In this document: positions 17,209 to 25,468 of the stretch, piece by piece
Position numbering within the stretch: the first letter of the stretch is position 1
Layout of the letters: each line of letters opens with the position of its first letter
Assembly: GCA_949841355.1 (NCBI GenBank)
Contig: CATKZP010000012.1
Location: forward strand, 1 to 64,000
DNA: 64,000 nucleotides
Reading direction: 5' to 3'
From: an uncultured Oscillospiraceae bacterium
GTDB taxonomy: Bacteria; Bacillota; Clostridia; Oscillospirales; Oscillospiraceae
The notes under the pieces: model-generated
Told to the model about the DNA's origin: nothing
What the model saw: only the letters and a program-made list of their open reading frames with translations
The model's database searches: none
Translations under genes and position numbers: made by a program

Positions 17209-17860
17209 TTTTATATCCCACCCCTCTGACGGTTTCGATATAGCCGCCATTCAGCTTTTTCCGCAGATTCATAATGTGGAAGTTCACGCCCTTTTCATCC
17301 GCCACATATTCATAGCCCCATACCAAATTGAGCAGATCATCCCGCGAAAAAACCCGCCCCGGATTTTTCATGAAGATCCGCAGTATGTCAAACTCCAAAT
17401 GCGTCAGCATAATCTCATGCTCAAAAACAAAAACCTGACGCCCGGCTTCATTGAGCGTAATCTCTTTGTAGCGGATGACGCCGGCATCCTTCTCCGCATA
17501 GGTCCTGCGCAGCAGGGCCTCCACCCTTTTTAACACCAATCTGACAGAAAACGGCTTTGTGATGTAATCGTCCGCCAGCAGGTCAAATCCCTTGATTTGG
17601 TCGTCCTCCGCATCCAGCGCAGTGAGAAGAATGATCGGGACCTTGGATTCCCGCCGGATCATTTCACATACCGCGTATCCGTCAAGTTTGGGCAGCATGA
17701 TGTCCAGCAAAATCAGGTCAAATGATCCCTCGCGGAACGCGGCGACGCCTTCCAGTCCGTCCGACGCGGCAGCGACCTGATATCCAGCGACAGCGAGGGG
17801 TTCCAACAGTATCTTTTGGATGGCCGGTTCATCCTCGATGATCAAAATTCTCTTGTCCAT
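17192..17860 (-). CDS. OmpR/VanR-type response regulator
   Basis: This 222-residue regulator has a receiver domain (about 1-120) with the phospho-acceptor aspartate in LILLDIMLPKLDGY and the conserved lysine in DDYITKPFS. The C-terminal winged-helix domain covers about 130-222, ending VRGVGYKI. It is first in an operon with its kinase and the ABC exporter and likely activates that exporter. The start has GGAGGTG upstream. A 60-base sample of the gene (17281-17340) has 27 G or C, far below the neighbouring genes, which suggests acquisition from another genome. Confidence 0.95.
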   Translation of the reverse strand: MDKRILIIEDEPAIQKILLEPLAVAGYQVAAASDGLEGVAAFREGSFDLILLDIMLPKLDGYAVCEMIRRESKVPIILLTALDAEDDQIKGFDLLADDYITKPFSVRLVLKRVEALLRRTYAEKDAGVIRYKEITLNEAGRQVFVFEHEIMLTHLEFDILRIFMKNPGRVFSRDDLLNLVWGYEYVADEKGVNFHIMNLRKKLNGGYIETVRGVGYKIAKQD

Positions 17861-18174
17861 AAAAACACCTCCGGCCCTATGATACAGAATGTTTATTAGA
17901 TTTTGATTATGAGATCAAGCACAAATGATTCTATTTCTCCGCCGCAGAGAATACAAGTCTGCAAACGTGAACATTAATATAAACCTTATAGACCGGCTCT
18001 GGCTCCCTCACTCCGGGCAAATGCGGCCGGTTTACGGAGCGCAAGAAGCAGGACAGCATGATTTCAGGAAGGTCGCTTGCCCCCATAAAGGAACGCAAAA
18101 CCCGCCAACCCCTGGCATTCCAAGGGCTGGCGGGTTTCCTTGCAAACCTCCCGGTGAAGTCCTTCCCCGCTGCT
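17861..18174. other. 314-base gap between the response regulator and spoVT
   Basis: The right part holds the spoVT terminator (18098-18137). The left part, A+T-rich, must hold the promoter of the two-component operon, but no convincing -35/-10 pair stands out; TTGATC and TAAACA with 17-base spacing is one weak option. No gene is seen. Confidence 0.5.
18098..18137 (-). terminator. Terminator of spoVT
   Basis: AAACCCGCCA (18098-18107) pairs with TGGCGGGTTT (18128-18137), with further pairing inside. On the minus strand TTTTGCG follows. Confidence 0.85.
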
Positions 18175-18708
18175 TCAGTTCTCCATATGGCGGCCCAGAA
18201 AACCGGCCACCGTCTGGGCCAGCTTCAGCTCCACCTCGCCCAGGGCGGGGGCGTCGCCGTCGGACACAAAGGCCACGCAGCCCAGCACGTCCCCCTCCGA
18301 CAAAATGGGCACGGCGATGAGCGCCCGGTACTTGTCCGTTCCGTCGCACAGGGGCAGGGCCTGCTCGGCCTGGACGCTGCGGCGTTCCTCCATGATCTGC
18401 TCGATCTGCGGGGACACCCGCTTGTCCACCACCTCCCGGCGGGGGACGCCGCCCGCGGCGATGACGCTGTCCCGGTCGGTGATGACGGCGGGCAGCCCCG
18501 CCACCCGGCTGATGGTGTCGCACAGCTGAGTGGCAAAGTCGGACACGTCGCCCAATTGAGAGTATTTTTTGAAAATTACGCCGCCCTCGCGGTCGGTGTA
18601 GATCTCCAAGGGGTCGCCCTCCCGAATGCGCATAGTGCGCCGGATCTCCTTGGGGATCACCACCCGGCCCAGGTCGTCGATGCGGCGCACGATCCCAGTC
18701 GCTTTCAT
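18175..18708 (-). CDS. spoVT: Stage V sporulation protein T
   Basis: This 177-residue regulator acts late in forespore development. The N-terminal AbrB-type swapped-hairpin DNA-binding domain is residues 1-50: MKATGIVRRIDDLGRVVIPK and IRRTMRIREGDPLEIYT. A GAF-like domain fills about 60-175. The length equals the B. subtilis protein. The ATG at 18706-18708 is chosen for the AGGAGGAAAACC ribosome site and family N-terminus. Its presence is strong evidence that the organism forms endospores. A promoter-like pair upstream fits sigma-A and, less exactly, forespore sigma-G. Confidence 0.97.
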   Translation of the reverse strand: MKATGIVRRIDDLGRVVIPKEIRRTMRIREGDPLEIYTDREGGVIFKKYSQLGDVSDFATQLCDTISRVAGLPAVITDRDSVIAAGGVPRREVVDKRVSPQIEQIMEERRSVQAEQALPLCDGTDKYRALIAVPILSEGDVLGCVAFVSDGDAPALGEVELKLAQTVAGFLGRHMEN

Positions 18709-18768
18709 GGTTTTCCTCCTGCGTTGTGCCGCGGCTCCCCACGGCATGTTTTGTATCGTTCCATCTGT

Positions 18769-18798
18769 ATTATCCGCAGGATTTGGAAGCGTATTCAA
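18769..18798 (-). promoter_or_regulatory. Possible spoVT promoter
   Basis: On the minus strand, TTGAAT (18793-18798) and GATAAT (18769-18774) have an 18-base spacer. The overlapping GAATA and ATAATA also resemble a sigma-G promoter, which would suit spoVT. Which sigma factor is used cannot be decided by eye. Confidence 0.45.
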
Positions 18799-18887
18799 TT
18801 TCAGCCGCTGGTTTTCTTTGGAAAGACGGCGGAGACGCGCAAAGCAAGCCCCTGTACTTTTCTCCGTCCATGTGCTATGATGGCCTT

Positions 18888-19013
18888 GACGCGGAGATAA
18901 AAACACAGTCCCCGTCGGGTAGTCGGGGCGCGGGAGTCCGCCCTCCCGCCAGTAACCTGCCTCCTTGGTTGTCCCTTCTCCGTGAGCACCATTTCAAGGA
19001 GGAACAATCGCAT
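18888..19013 (+). promoter_or_regulatory. yjdF riboswitch
   Basis: A structured leader just before the yjdF gene. Recognisable pieces are CACAGTCCCCG, GGGTAGTCGGGG, GGGAGTCCGCCCTCCC and CCAGTAACCTG, which resemble the yjdF RNA motif as I recall it; that motif sits upstream of yjdF (DUF2992) genes and binds azaaromatic compounds. CCTCCTT (18960-18966) is exactly complementary to the ribosome site AAGGAGG (18996-19002), so control of translation by masking is likely. TATGAT at 18876-18881 is a probable -10 box just before it. Confidence 0.85.
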
Positions 19014-19433
19014 ATGAACACACCCAGAGCAAGTCTGACGGTCTGCTTTGAGCCCCCCTTCTGGGTGGCGCTGTACCAGCGGGAGGAGGGGCGCGGCGTT
19101 CAGGTATGCCGGGTCACCTTCGGCGCCGAGCCCAGGGACCAGCAGGTGCTGGACTACTTCTCGTCCCACTTCCGGGCGCTGTCCTTCAGCCCCGCCGTGG
19201 CGGGCGGGCTGGCCCTGAACAAGGCCGTCAACCCCAAGCGGGCCCGGCGGGAGGCCAGGCGCGCCGTCCAGCCCACGGGGACGGGGACAAAGGCCCAGCA
19301 GGCCCTTCAGCTCCAGCGGGAGCAGATGAAAACCCAGCGCACCGTCCAGTCCAAAGAACGCCGGGAGGCACAGCGTGAGCGGAAGCTCGCCCTCCGGCAG
19401 GAAAAACGCAGGGAAAAGCACAAGGGGCACTAA
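19014..19433 (+). CDS. yjdF: YjdF-like protein (DUF2992)
   Basis: A 139-residue protein of unknown biochemical role. The N-terminal half has the family pattern: FEPPFWVALYQREEG, then VTFGAEPRDQQVLDYF. The C-terminal half is a basic coiled helix with NPKRARREARRA and the conserved GTKAQQALQLQREQ, ending in a Lys/Arg-rich tail. The start is ATG after AAGGAGG. In other Firmicutes the gene is controlled by a riboswitch that senses azaaromatic compounds, and the same leader is present here, so a role in coping with such compounds is inferred. The terminator overlaps the stop codon. Confidence 0.9.
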   Translation: MNTPRASLTVCFEPPFWVALYQREEGRGVQVCRVTFGAEPRDQQVLDYFSSHFRALSFSPAVAGGLALNKAVNPKRARREARRAVQPTGTGTKAQQALQLQREQMKTQRTVQSKERREAQRERKLALRQEKRREKHKGH

Positions 19434-19450
19434 AGCCCCTTGTGCTTTTT
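19414..19450. terminator. Bidirectional terminator between yjdF and the SDR gene
   Basis: AGCACAAGGGGC (19417-19428) pairs perfectly with GCCCCTTGTGCT (19435-19446), with A-run and T-run flanks. It contains the yjdF stop codon and also ends the catabolic operon on the minus strand. Confidence 0.92.
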
Positions 19451-19467
19451 GTCCGGCCTCCGCTCCG

Positions 19468-20208
19468 TCACATATAGCTGCCGCCGTTCACGTCCAGCAC
19501 CGTGCCCGTCACATAGCTGGACATGTCGCTGGCGAAGAACAGGATCACCGAGGCGATCTCCTCCGGGGACGCCGTGCGCCCCAGCGGGATAAACGCCTGG
19601 GACGCCTGCTCATGCTCCTCGCTGAGGATCTGGGTTTTTACGATGCCCGGGGCCACGGCGTTCACCGTCACCCCCTGGGGGCCGCAGATCTTGGCCAGGC
19701 ACTTGGTGAAGCCGATCACCCCCGCCTTGGCGGAGGAATAGTGGACATCCCCAAACATGCTGCCCCGCCGTCCGGCGATGGAGGACAGATTGATTACCCT
19801 CCCCCAGCCCCGCTCCTGCATGGGCGGGACGAAGCGCTTGCAGGTGTTGAACACCCCCTTGAGGTTCACGTCGATCACCGCATCCCAGTCCTCCTCGGAG
19901 ATGTTGGCCATGGTGTTCTGCCGGGCGATGCCCGCGTTGTTCACCAGAATGTCCACATGACCCATCCTGTCCAGCGCCTCCTCGCAGAGGCGGGCGGCGG
20001 AGGCGCTGTCCGCCACGTCCGCAGCGATGAATACCGCACGGCCCCCCATGGCCTCGATCTGCGCCACCGTCTGGGCCCCCTCCGGGGTCTCCTTCAGGTC
20101 GTTCACAATGATCCCCGCGCCGTGCTGCGCCAGCAGCAGCGCCGCCGCCCGGCCGATTCCCCGGGCGGAGCCGGTAATCAGCGCGTTTCTCCCTGTCAAA
20201 TCCAGCAT
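19468..20208 (-). CDS. SDR-family oxidoreductase (FabG-like)
   Basis: This 246-residue NAD(P)-dependent short-chain dehydrogenase has the cofactor loop GSARGIGR (13-20), NNAG near 90, the catalytic Ser in INLSSIAG, and Tyr-x-x-x-Lys as YSSAKAG. It ends with GTVLDVNGGSYM. It resembles FabG, but it is the last gene of a carbohydrate cluster, not of a fatty-acid operon, so oxidation of a polyol or reduction of a ketose is more likely. Asp in the NDLKE segment after the second strand favours NAD(H). It follows the aldolase by three bases. Confidence 0.9.
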   Translation of the reverse strand: MLDLTGRNALITGSARGIGRAAALLLAQHGAGIIVNDLKETPEGAQTVAQIEAMGGRAVFIAADVADSASAARLCEEALDRMGHVDILVNNAGIARQNTMANISEEDWDAVIDVNLKGVFNTCKRFVPPMQERGWGRVINLSSIAGRRGSMFGDVHYSSAKAGVIGFTKCLAKICGPQGVTVNAVAPGIVKTQILSEEHEQASQAFIPLGRTASPEEIASVILFFASDMSSYVTGTVLDVNGGSYM

Positions 20209-20211
20209 CGC

Positions 20212-20865
20212 TCAGCGTCCCCTTTTCTTTTCATAGATTTCCCGCTGGCGCTCAAACGCCTCCGGCGGGATGGTATGGACCGTTCCGCCGCCCTTGGCCA
20301 GCAGGAACACCCGGCACGCCTGTTCCACCAGCCCGGCCAGCTTCAGCGCGTCGGCTGGGTCCGTCCCGCCCACCACCGCGCCGTGGTTGGCCAGCAGCAC
20401 CCCCTTGCGCTCCCGCAATCCCTGGGCCGCCCCCTGGGCCAGCTCCATTGTGCCCGGCGCCGCGTAGGGCGCCACGCCGATCCCGCCCCCCAGCAGGATG
20501 GTCATTTCGTCAATCAAGGGCGGGACGTTCTCCCGGTTCACCGCCACCGCCGTGGCGTGGGGCGAGTGGGTGTGCAGCACCACCCCCAGCTCCGGACAGC
20601 TCTCATACACCAGCGTGTGCAGCAGATATTCGGAGGTAGGCTCCGGCCCCGGCTCCGCCGCCTGCCCGTCGGTGGTGATATGGGCCACATCCTCCGGGCG
20701 CAGCGCCCCCAGACGGCTGCCCCGGGCAGAGATGTAGACGGTGCCGTCCCCGGCGCGCAGACTGATATTTCCCTCCGCGCCGTTCACCAGGCCCCGCTGG
20801 TACAGCGTGCGGCCGATCTCTTGCAGCACCTCCACGGCCTGCTCCCTGTTTTTCACCTTTTCCAT
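20212..20865 (-). CDS. Class II aldolase/adducin-family protein (fuculose-phosphate aldolase type)
   Basis: A 217-residue zinc-dependent aldolase or epimerase fold. Metal ligands are visible as HTHSPH near residues 98-103 and the His of ANHGAVVG near 160. The catalytic Glu is likely that of PTSEYLLH. GNISLRAGDG near 33 is the phosphate-binding GN-S segment. Relatives split sugar-1-phosphates into DHAP and an aldehyde. Together with the FGGY kinase next to it, a kinase-then-aldolase route is suggested. The substrate is unknown. Confidence 0.88.
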   Translation of the reverse strand: MEKVKNREQAVEVLQEIGRTLYQRGLVNGAEGNISLRAGDGTVYISARGSRLGALRPEDVAHITTDGQAAEPGPEPTSEYLLHTLVYESCPELGVVLHTHSPHATAVAVNRENVPPLIDEMTILLGGGIGVAPYAAPGTMELAQGAAQGLRERKGVLLANHGAVVGGTDPADALKLAGLVEQACRVFLLAKGGGTVHTIPPEAFERQREIYEKKRGR

Positions 20866-20869
20866 GGAT

Positions 20870-22414
20870 TCATTCCCCCTTTTCTGTGTGTTCCTGGGCG
20901 GTGTGCCGCCACGCCCGGACCCAGGCCTCCTGCCGCCGGGGCGCGGAGGCCGCCCAGCGCTCCAGCGCCTCCGAGCCGGGGGCGGACACGGGCGCGGTGC
21001 GCACCATGGCGGCGCAGGCCGCCTCCAGGCTGGGGTGCACCCCCACCGCCATCAGCGCCAGCACCGCGCCGCCCAGGCACGTGAGATCCGCCCCCTCCAC
21101 CCGGCGCAGCGTCCCGCCGCTCCCGCGCTGGAGCAGTTCCAGCAGCAGCGTCAGCTTGGTCTCGCCGCCCCCCATGAGAAAGTCCTCCGGGACGGACTCT
21201 CCTCCGGCCTGCGCCAGCAGGGCGCGGTTGGCCAGGATGGCCAGTGCCGCCCCCTCGAACACCGAAAAGGCGAACGCTCCCCGGGATACCCGCCCGGCGT
21301 TCCAGTCGGACATGGCGAAGCGGATCTGACCCGCGGGGTACAGCCCCCCGCCCCGGGAGTTGGCAAGGCTCGCCCCGGCAAAGACGAACAGCTGCTCCTC
21401 TCCCCGCTCCGCCAGCCCCTTGCGGGCCAGCGCCTCCAGCCGCCGGTATCCCTCCGCCCCGCCCTCCTCAAACAGCAGATCCCGGGCCCAGGCGAAGCTC
21501 AGCCCGGTGAGCATGGCGTTGGCCTCCATCACCCACAGCCCGGGGGCCAAATAGGGGTTGGTCACCGTCCGGCAGGCGGGGTCTGTCCTGGGTCCGGACA
21601 GCACCTGGTTCACCGGCGCGGACGAGCCCGCCACCACCGCCTGCTGTCCCGGGGACAGCGCCCCCGCGCCCAGAAGGCCCAGCTGAGTGTCTCCCGCCCC
21701 CGCGCACACCGGAATCCCTTCCGGCAGACCCAGGGCTCTGGCGGCGGGGCCCTTCGTCCGGCCCAGCACCGTCCCCGGCGGGACCAGCGGGGGAAAGAGC
21801 CCCCGACCCAGCCCCTCCCGGTCCAGAATCTCCTGGGACCAGTCCCCGGTGCGGATGTCCAGGCAGGCCGTCTCGCAGGCAGTGGTGGGGTCGCTGGCCA
21901 TCTCCCCGCACAGCCGCCACGTCAGATAGTCGGAAATGGACAGGATCTTTCCCACCGGCGCGCCGCCGGGCTGAGCGGCAAACCACCGCATCCGGCCCAG
22001 CATGTGCTGCGCTCCCGGCCAGCGGCCGCACACTCGGTAATATTCCTCATACTCCGCTCCGGCCAGGGGGCGGCACAGAGCGGCGGCGCGCCGGTCGATG
22101 TTGGGCACGCCCTCCAGCACCCCGCCGTCCCGGTCCAGCAGTATGCCGCCCAGCCGCTGAGCGGACACGATGACCGCGCACACCCGGTCCAGGCCGCCGC
22201 ACTGCTCTCCCAGGCGCACCATCAGCCGCCCCAATACTTGCAGCAGCTCCTCCGGGGCAAACCGCAGCCCGCCCGGCACGCCGGACAGGGAGGCATATCC
22301 CCACGTCTGGGCGCAGCTCCCGGCAAAGCAGCCGTCCGCACCCACCAGCGCCGCCTTCAGCTGGGACGTGCCTACGTCCAGCACCGCAGCCAGGGGCCCC
22401 CGCGCCGGGCTCAC
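20870..22414 (-). CDS. FGGY-family carbohydrate kinase
   Basis: This 514-residue sugar kinase has the N-terminal ATPase-fold motif LDVGTSQLKAAL (residues 12-23) and the likely catalytic aspartate in GAGDTQLGLLG near residue 240. The C-terminal nucleotide domain contains the conserved MGGGETKL near 425. It is related to xylulose, gluconate and erythritol-type kinases, but key substrate residues do not point to one sugar. The start is GTG overlapping the stop of the upstream dehydrogenase (GTGA). It should phosphorylate the imported or oxidised solute ahead of the aldolase. Confidence 0.9.
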   Translation of the reverse strand: MSPARGPLAAVLDVGTSQLKAALVGADGCFAGSCAQTWGYASLSGVPGGLRFAPEELLQVLGRLMVRLGEQCGGLDRVCAVIVSAQRLGGILLDRDGGVLEGVPNIDRRAAALCRPLAGAEYEEYYRVCGRWPGAQHMLGRMRWFAAQPGGAPVGKILSISDYLTWRLCGEMASDPTTACETACLDIRTGDWSQEILDREGLGRGLFPPLVPPGTVLGRTKGPAARALGLPEGIPVCAGAGDTQLGLLGAGALSPGQQAVVAGSSAPVNQVLSGPRTDPACRTVTNPYLAPGLWVMEANAMLTGLSFAWARDLLFEEGGAEGYRRLEALARKGLAERGEEQLFVFAGASLANSRGGGLYPAGQIRFAMSDWNAGRVSRGAFAFSVFEGAALAILANRALLAQAGGESVPEDFLMGGGETKLTLLLELLQRGSGGTLRRVEGADLTCLGGAVLALMAVGVHPSLEAACAAMVRTAPVSAPGSEALERWAASAPRRQEAWVRAWRHTAQEHTEKGE

Positions 22415-23445
22415 AGCCCCTGGGCCCGGTACTCCCGGGCCAGCGGCTCCCCCCGCAGAAAGTGGAGCACATCCTCAATGACGAAGGCGGCGGACCGGGG
22501 AGCCATGTCCTTGGAAAGCCCTCCCAGATGGGGGCACAGCACCACCTGGGGCATGTGCAGCAGCGGACAGTCCGCCGGAAGGGGCTCCTGGGCGTACACA
22601 TCCAGCGCCGCCCCCGCCAGCCGCCCGTCCAGCAGGCAGCCGATCAGCGCATCCTGATCCACCAGCTGGCCCCGGGCGGTGTTGATGAGGTACGCCCCCG
22701 GCTTGATCCGTCCCAGAGCCGCCGCGTCCAGCAGGGGCGGCGCGCCCTCCTCCGCCCGGGCGTGGACGCTGATGAAATCGCTGGTGGACAAAAGCTCGTC
22801 CAGCCCCATGGGCCGGGCCAGCTCCACTCCCTGGGCGGGGAAGGGGTCGTAATAGCACACGTCCATCCCAAAGCCCCCCACCAGCTGGGCCACCTGCCGG
22901 CCGATGCCGCCGAAGCCCACCAGCCCCAGCCGTTTGCCCTCCAGCTCCACCCCTGTGTAGGGGGCCCGGTCCAGCTCCCGGGTCCAGCTGCCCGCGTGGA
23001 CCAGCGCATTGGACGCGGCGATGGACCGGGTGGCGGCCAGCAGCAGCCCCACGGTGAACTCCGCCACCGTGCGGGCGTTGCGCCCCGGCGCGTAGCACAC
23101 GCGGACGCCCCGCCGGGCGGCCTCCGCCACGTCGATATTCACCACCGAGCTGCGCTCCGAGCCCACGAACCGCAGGCAGGTCCCGGCCTCCAGCACCTCC
23201 CGGGACACCGGGGCCAGGTGGACTAGCAGCATGGTGGCGTCTCCAATATTTTCCGCTAAATGCCGGATGCTGCCCCGGAATTCCCGGATGCCCGAGGCGC
23301 TGCACAGTCCCGAGGCGGAGTCCCGCTGTATGTCGAACCGGCGCACCTGGGTCTCGATCCCCTCTGCCGCCAGACGCTGGCACAGCTGGCGGTGGAGCAG
23401 CTCGCTGGCTCCGGTGCCGTCATAGACGACCATAATCTTTTCCAA
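22411..23445 (-). CDS. D-2-hydroxyacid dehydrogenase (NAD-binding)
   Basis: This 344-residue enzyme is of the phosphoglycerate/hydroxypyruvate dehydrogenase type. The Rossmann motif is GLVGFGGIGRQVA near residue 175. The catalytic Arg is in INTARGQLVDQDAL near 258, the Glu in DVYAQEPLP near 285, and the His in CPHLGGLS near 305. It reduces 2-keto acids or oxidises D-2-hydroxy acids. It is encoded between the TRAP transporter and the kinase, which suggests the pathway handles an acid or yields glycolaldehyde/glycolate-type products. The start directly follows the transporter stop. Confidence 0.9.
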   Translation of the reverse strand: MEKIMVVYDGTGASELLHRQLCQRLAAEGIETQVRRFDIQRDSASGLCSASGIREFRGSIRHLAENIGDATMLLVHLAPVSREVLEAGTCLRFVGSERSSVVNIDVAEAARRGVRVCYAPGRNARTVAEFTVGLLLAATRSIAASNALVHAGSWTRELDRAPYTGVELEGKRLGLVGFGGIGRQVAQLVGGFGMDVCYYDPFPAQGVELARPMGLDELLSTSDFISVHARAEEGAPPLLDAAALGRIKPGAYLINTARGQLVDQDALIGCLLDGRLAGAALDVYAQEPLPADCPLLHMPQVVLCPHLGGLSKDMAPRSAAFVIEDVLHFLRGEPLAREYRAQGL

Positions 23446-25392
23446 TCAGGTTCCCTCCTGTCTCTGCGGCGCACCGCCGGTCTGGGGCGGGGGACTCTTT
23501 CGGCCCAGCCGCCCGGAAAGGGCCTGCACCAGGGTGTACGCGGTGAACACCGCCAGCCCCGCGGCGTTGAGCGGCAGGGTGTCCAGCAGCATCAGCACGC
23601 CCGCGGCGGCCAGCAGCCCGGACTCCCACCAGCTGATCTGAAAGCGGAAGAACCAGCGCTCGAAGGCCACACAGATGCTCAAAATGGCGGCGGTGGTGAA
23701 CAGCGTGGCCAGCGCCGAGTCCAGCAGCGTCCCCCCCTGGAACAAAAGCTCCGGCTTATAGGCGAACACAAAGGGGATGACCAGCGCCACAAACCCCAGG
23801 CGCACCGCGTAGAAGCCCGTGCGGAAGGGCTTGCTCTGGGCAATAGATGCCGCGGCGTAGGTGGCCACGCACACCGGCGGGGTAATGAGGCCCACCACGG
23901 TGTAGTACAAAATGAACAGATGGGCGGCCAGGGGAGCTACCCCCATAGCGGTCATGGCCGGAGTAATCATCACGGCCATGATGATATAAATGACGATCAG
24001 ATCCACCGCCACCCCCATGAGAATGCAGCACAGCGCGCACAGCACCAGCAGCACGAACAGGCTCCCACCGGACAGGGACAGGATGCCGGAGGACAGGCGC
24101 AGGCCGATGGCCGTCATGTTCACCGACGCCATGATGATGCCCGCCAGGCAGGCCGCGGGCATGATGCCGGCCATGGACCGCCCGGCCCCCACAAAGGCCC
24201 GGTACACCCCCTGGGCGGGCTCCCGAACGGGCCGCTTCTGGATCACGCAGCTGTTGACGAAGTAGATGGCCGCCACCAGCAGGCACACTGCGAAGCCCAC
24301 CCGCACCGCGTCCCACCCGAACTGGGCGAAGAGCACGATCATGGCGATGAGCGGCAGAGCGAAGGGCCAGCCGGCGCGCAGGGTGTCCTTCAAATTGGGC
24401 ACCTCGCTCTTGTCCAGCCCGCCCAGCCCCCGGCGGGCGGAGTAGAACGACACCTGCAAAAACACCGCCACGTAGTACAGCACCGCGGGGATAATGGCGC
24501 AGCTGGCGATCTGCCAGTAGGGGATGCCCAGGTAGTCCGCCATGATGAAGGCCAGCACCCCCATCACCGGGGGCATCAGCGACCCGCCGGTGGACGACAC
24601 CGTCTCTACCGCCCCGGCGAACTCGGGGGCATATCCCTTGCGCTTCATCATGGGGATGGTAATGCTGCCGGTCGTCACCACATTGGCCACCGCCACCCCT
24701 GAGATCATGCCGAACAGGCCGCTGCCGATGACCGACGCCTTGGCCGGTCCTCCGCTGCGCCCGCCCATGGCGGACAGGGAGAGGTTCAAGTAAAAGTCCC
24801 CGCCGCCGCTCACGTTGATAAGCTGGCCGAAGATGACGAACACGATGATGGTGGTGGAAAACACCTGCGCCCCGGCGGCGAAGAACCCCTGGGTGCCCAG
24901 ATAGATGTCCCCGATGAGCCGGGGGAAGGACACCGGCGCGGCGAACAAAATCCCCGGCAGCCCCCCAGCGAACAGCGGATAGAGGAGAAACAGCGCTCCG
25001 CACGCCACCAGGGCGGGGCCGATGGCCCGGCGCACCCCCTCAAAGCACAGCAGAATCATGGCCACGCCCAGGCAGATCTCCAGGGTGCTGGGGGTGAGGG
25101 CGCTGTATAGAGTGTGCTCGAAGTTTGCCGCGTAGTAGAAGGTGGGGATCAGGCACAGCCCCGCCAGCACCCAGTCGTACCAGGGCACATGGTCCTGGCG
25201 GCATTTTTTGCTCACCGGGAACTGCAAAAACAGGATGGCCATAATCAGCCCCACGCTGATGGCCGGGTGGATGCCCCCGATGGGCAGATTCAGCCAGGAG
25301 AACAGCCCCGAGGCATAGAGAAGGTGGTAGATGATGACCAGCACCGAATAGACCTCCACAAAGGTCTTTGTCTTTCCGTGAAGCTCGCGCAT
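23446..25392 (-). CDS. TAXI-type TRAP transporter, fused membrane subunit
   Basis: A 648-residue polytopic protein joining the small (DctQ-like) and large (DctM-like) TRAP subunits. About 16 or more membrane segments are present; the large-subunit signature regions include ATVGSITIPMM-like VTTGSITIPMM and GGSLMPPVMGV. Fused membrane subunits are typical of TAXI transporters, and a TAXI binding protein gene lies upstream. It drives secondary uptake of a probably anionic solute with sodium or protons. It ends one base before the dehydrogenase gene. Confidence 0.93.
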   Translation of the reverse strand: MRELHGKTKTFVEVYSVLVIIYHLLYASGLFSWLNLPIGGIHPAISVGLIMAILFLQFPVSKKCRQDHVPWYDWVLAGLCLIPTFYYAANFEHTLYSALTPSTLEICLGVAMILLCFEGVRRAIGPALVACGALFLLYPLFAGGLPGILFAAPVSFPRLIGDIYLGTQGFFAAGAQVFSTTIIVFVIFGQLINVSGGGDFYLNLSLSAMGGRSGGPAKASVIGSGLFGMISGVAVANVVTTGSITIPMMKRKGYAPEFAGAVETVSSTGGSLMPPVMGVLAFIMADYLGIPYWQIASCAIIPAVLYYVAVFLQVSFYSARRGLGGLDKSEVPNLKDTLRAGWPFALPLIAMIVLFAQFGWDAVRVGFAVCLLVAAIYFVNSCVIQKRPVREPAQGVYRAFVGAGRSMAGIMPAACLAGIIMASVNMTAIGLRLSSGILSLSGGSLFVLLVLCALCCILMGVAVDLIVIYIIMAVMITPAMTAMGVAPLAAHLFILYYTVVGLITPPVCVATYAAASIAQSKPFRTGFYAVRLGFVALVIPFVFAYKPELLFQGGTLLDSALATLFTTAAILSICVAFERWFFRFQISWWESGLLAAAGVLMLLDTLPLNAAGLAVFTAYTLVQALSGRLGRKSPPPQTGGAPQRQEGT

Positions 25393-25416
25393 TGCGGATG
25401 ATGCCCCCTTTCTCTC

Positions 25417-25455
25417 CCCGGGACGGGGACACCCGCAGGCGCCGCCCGTCCCGGG
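25417..25455 (-). other. Intercistronic hairpin between TAXI binding protein and permease genes
   Basis: CCCGGGACGGG (25417-25427) pairs perfectly with CCCGTCCCGGG (25445-25455). It has no T run. Such hairpins often protect the upstream message, giving more binding protein than permease. Confidence 0.6.
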
Positions 25456-25468
25456 AAATCTGGTTTCG

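Noticed and set aside
20741..22657. 638-codon plus-strand frame opposite the FGGY kinase gene
   Set aside because: Arg/Pro/Gln-rich antisense frame covering a kinase with intact motifs.
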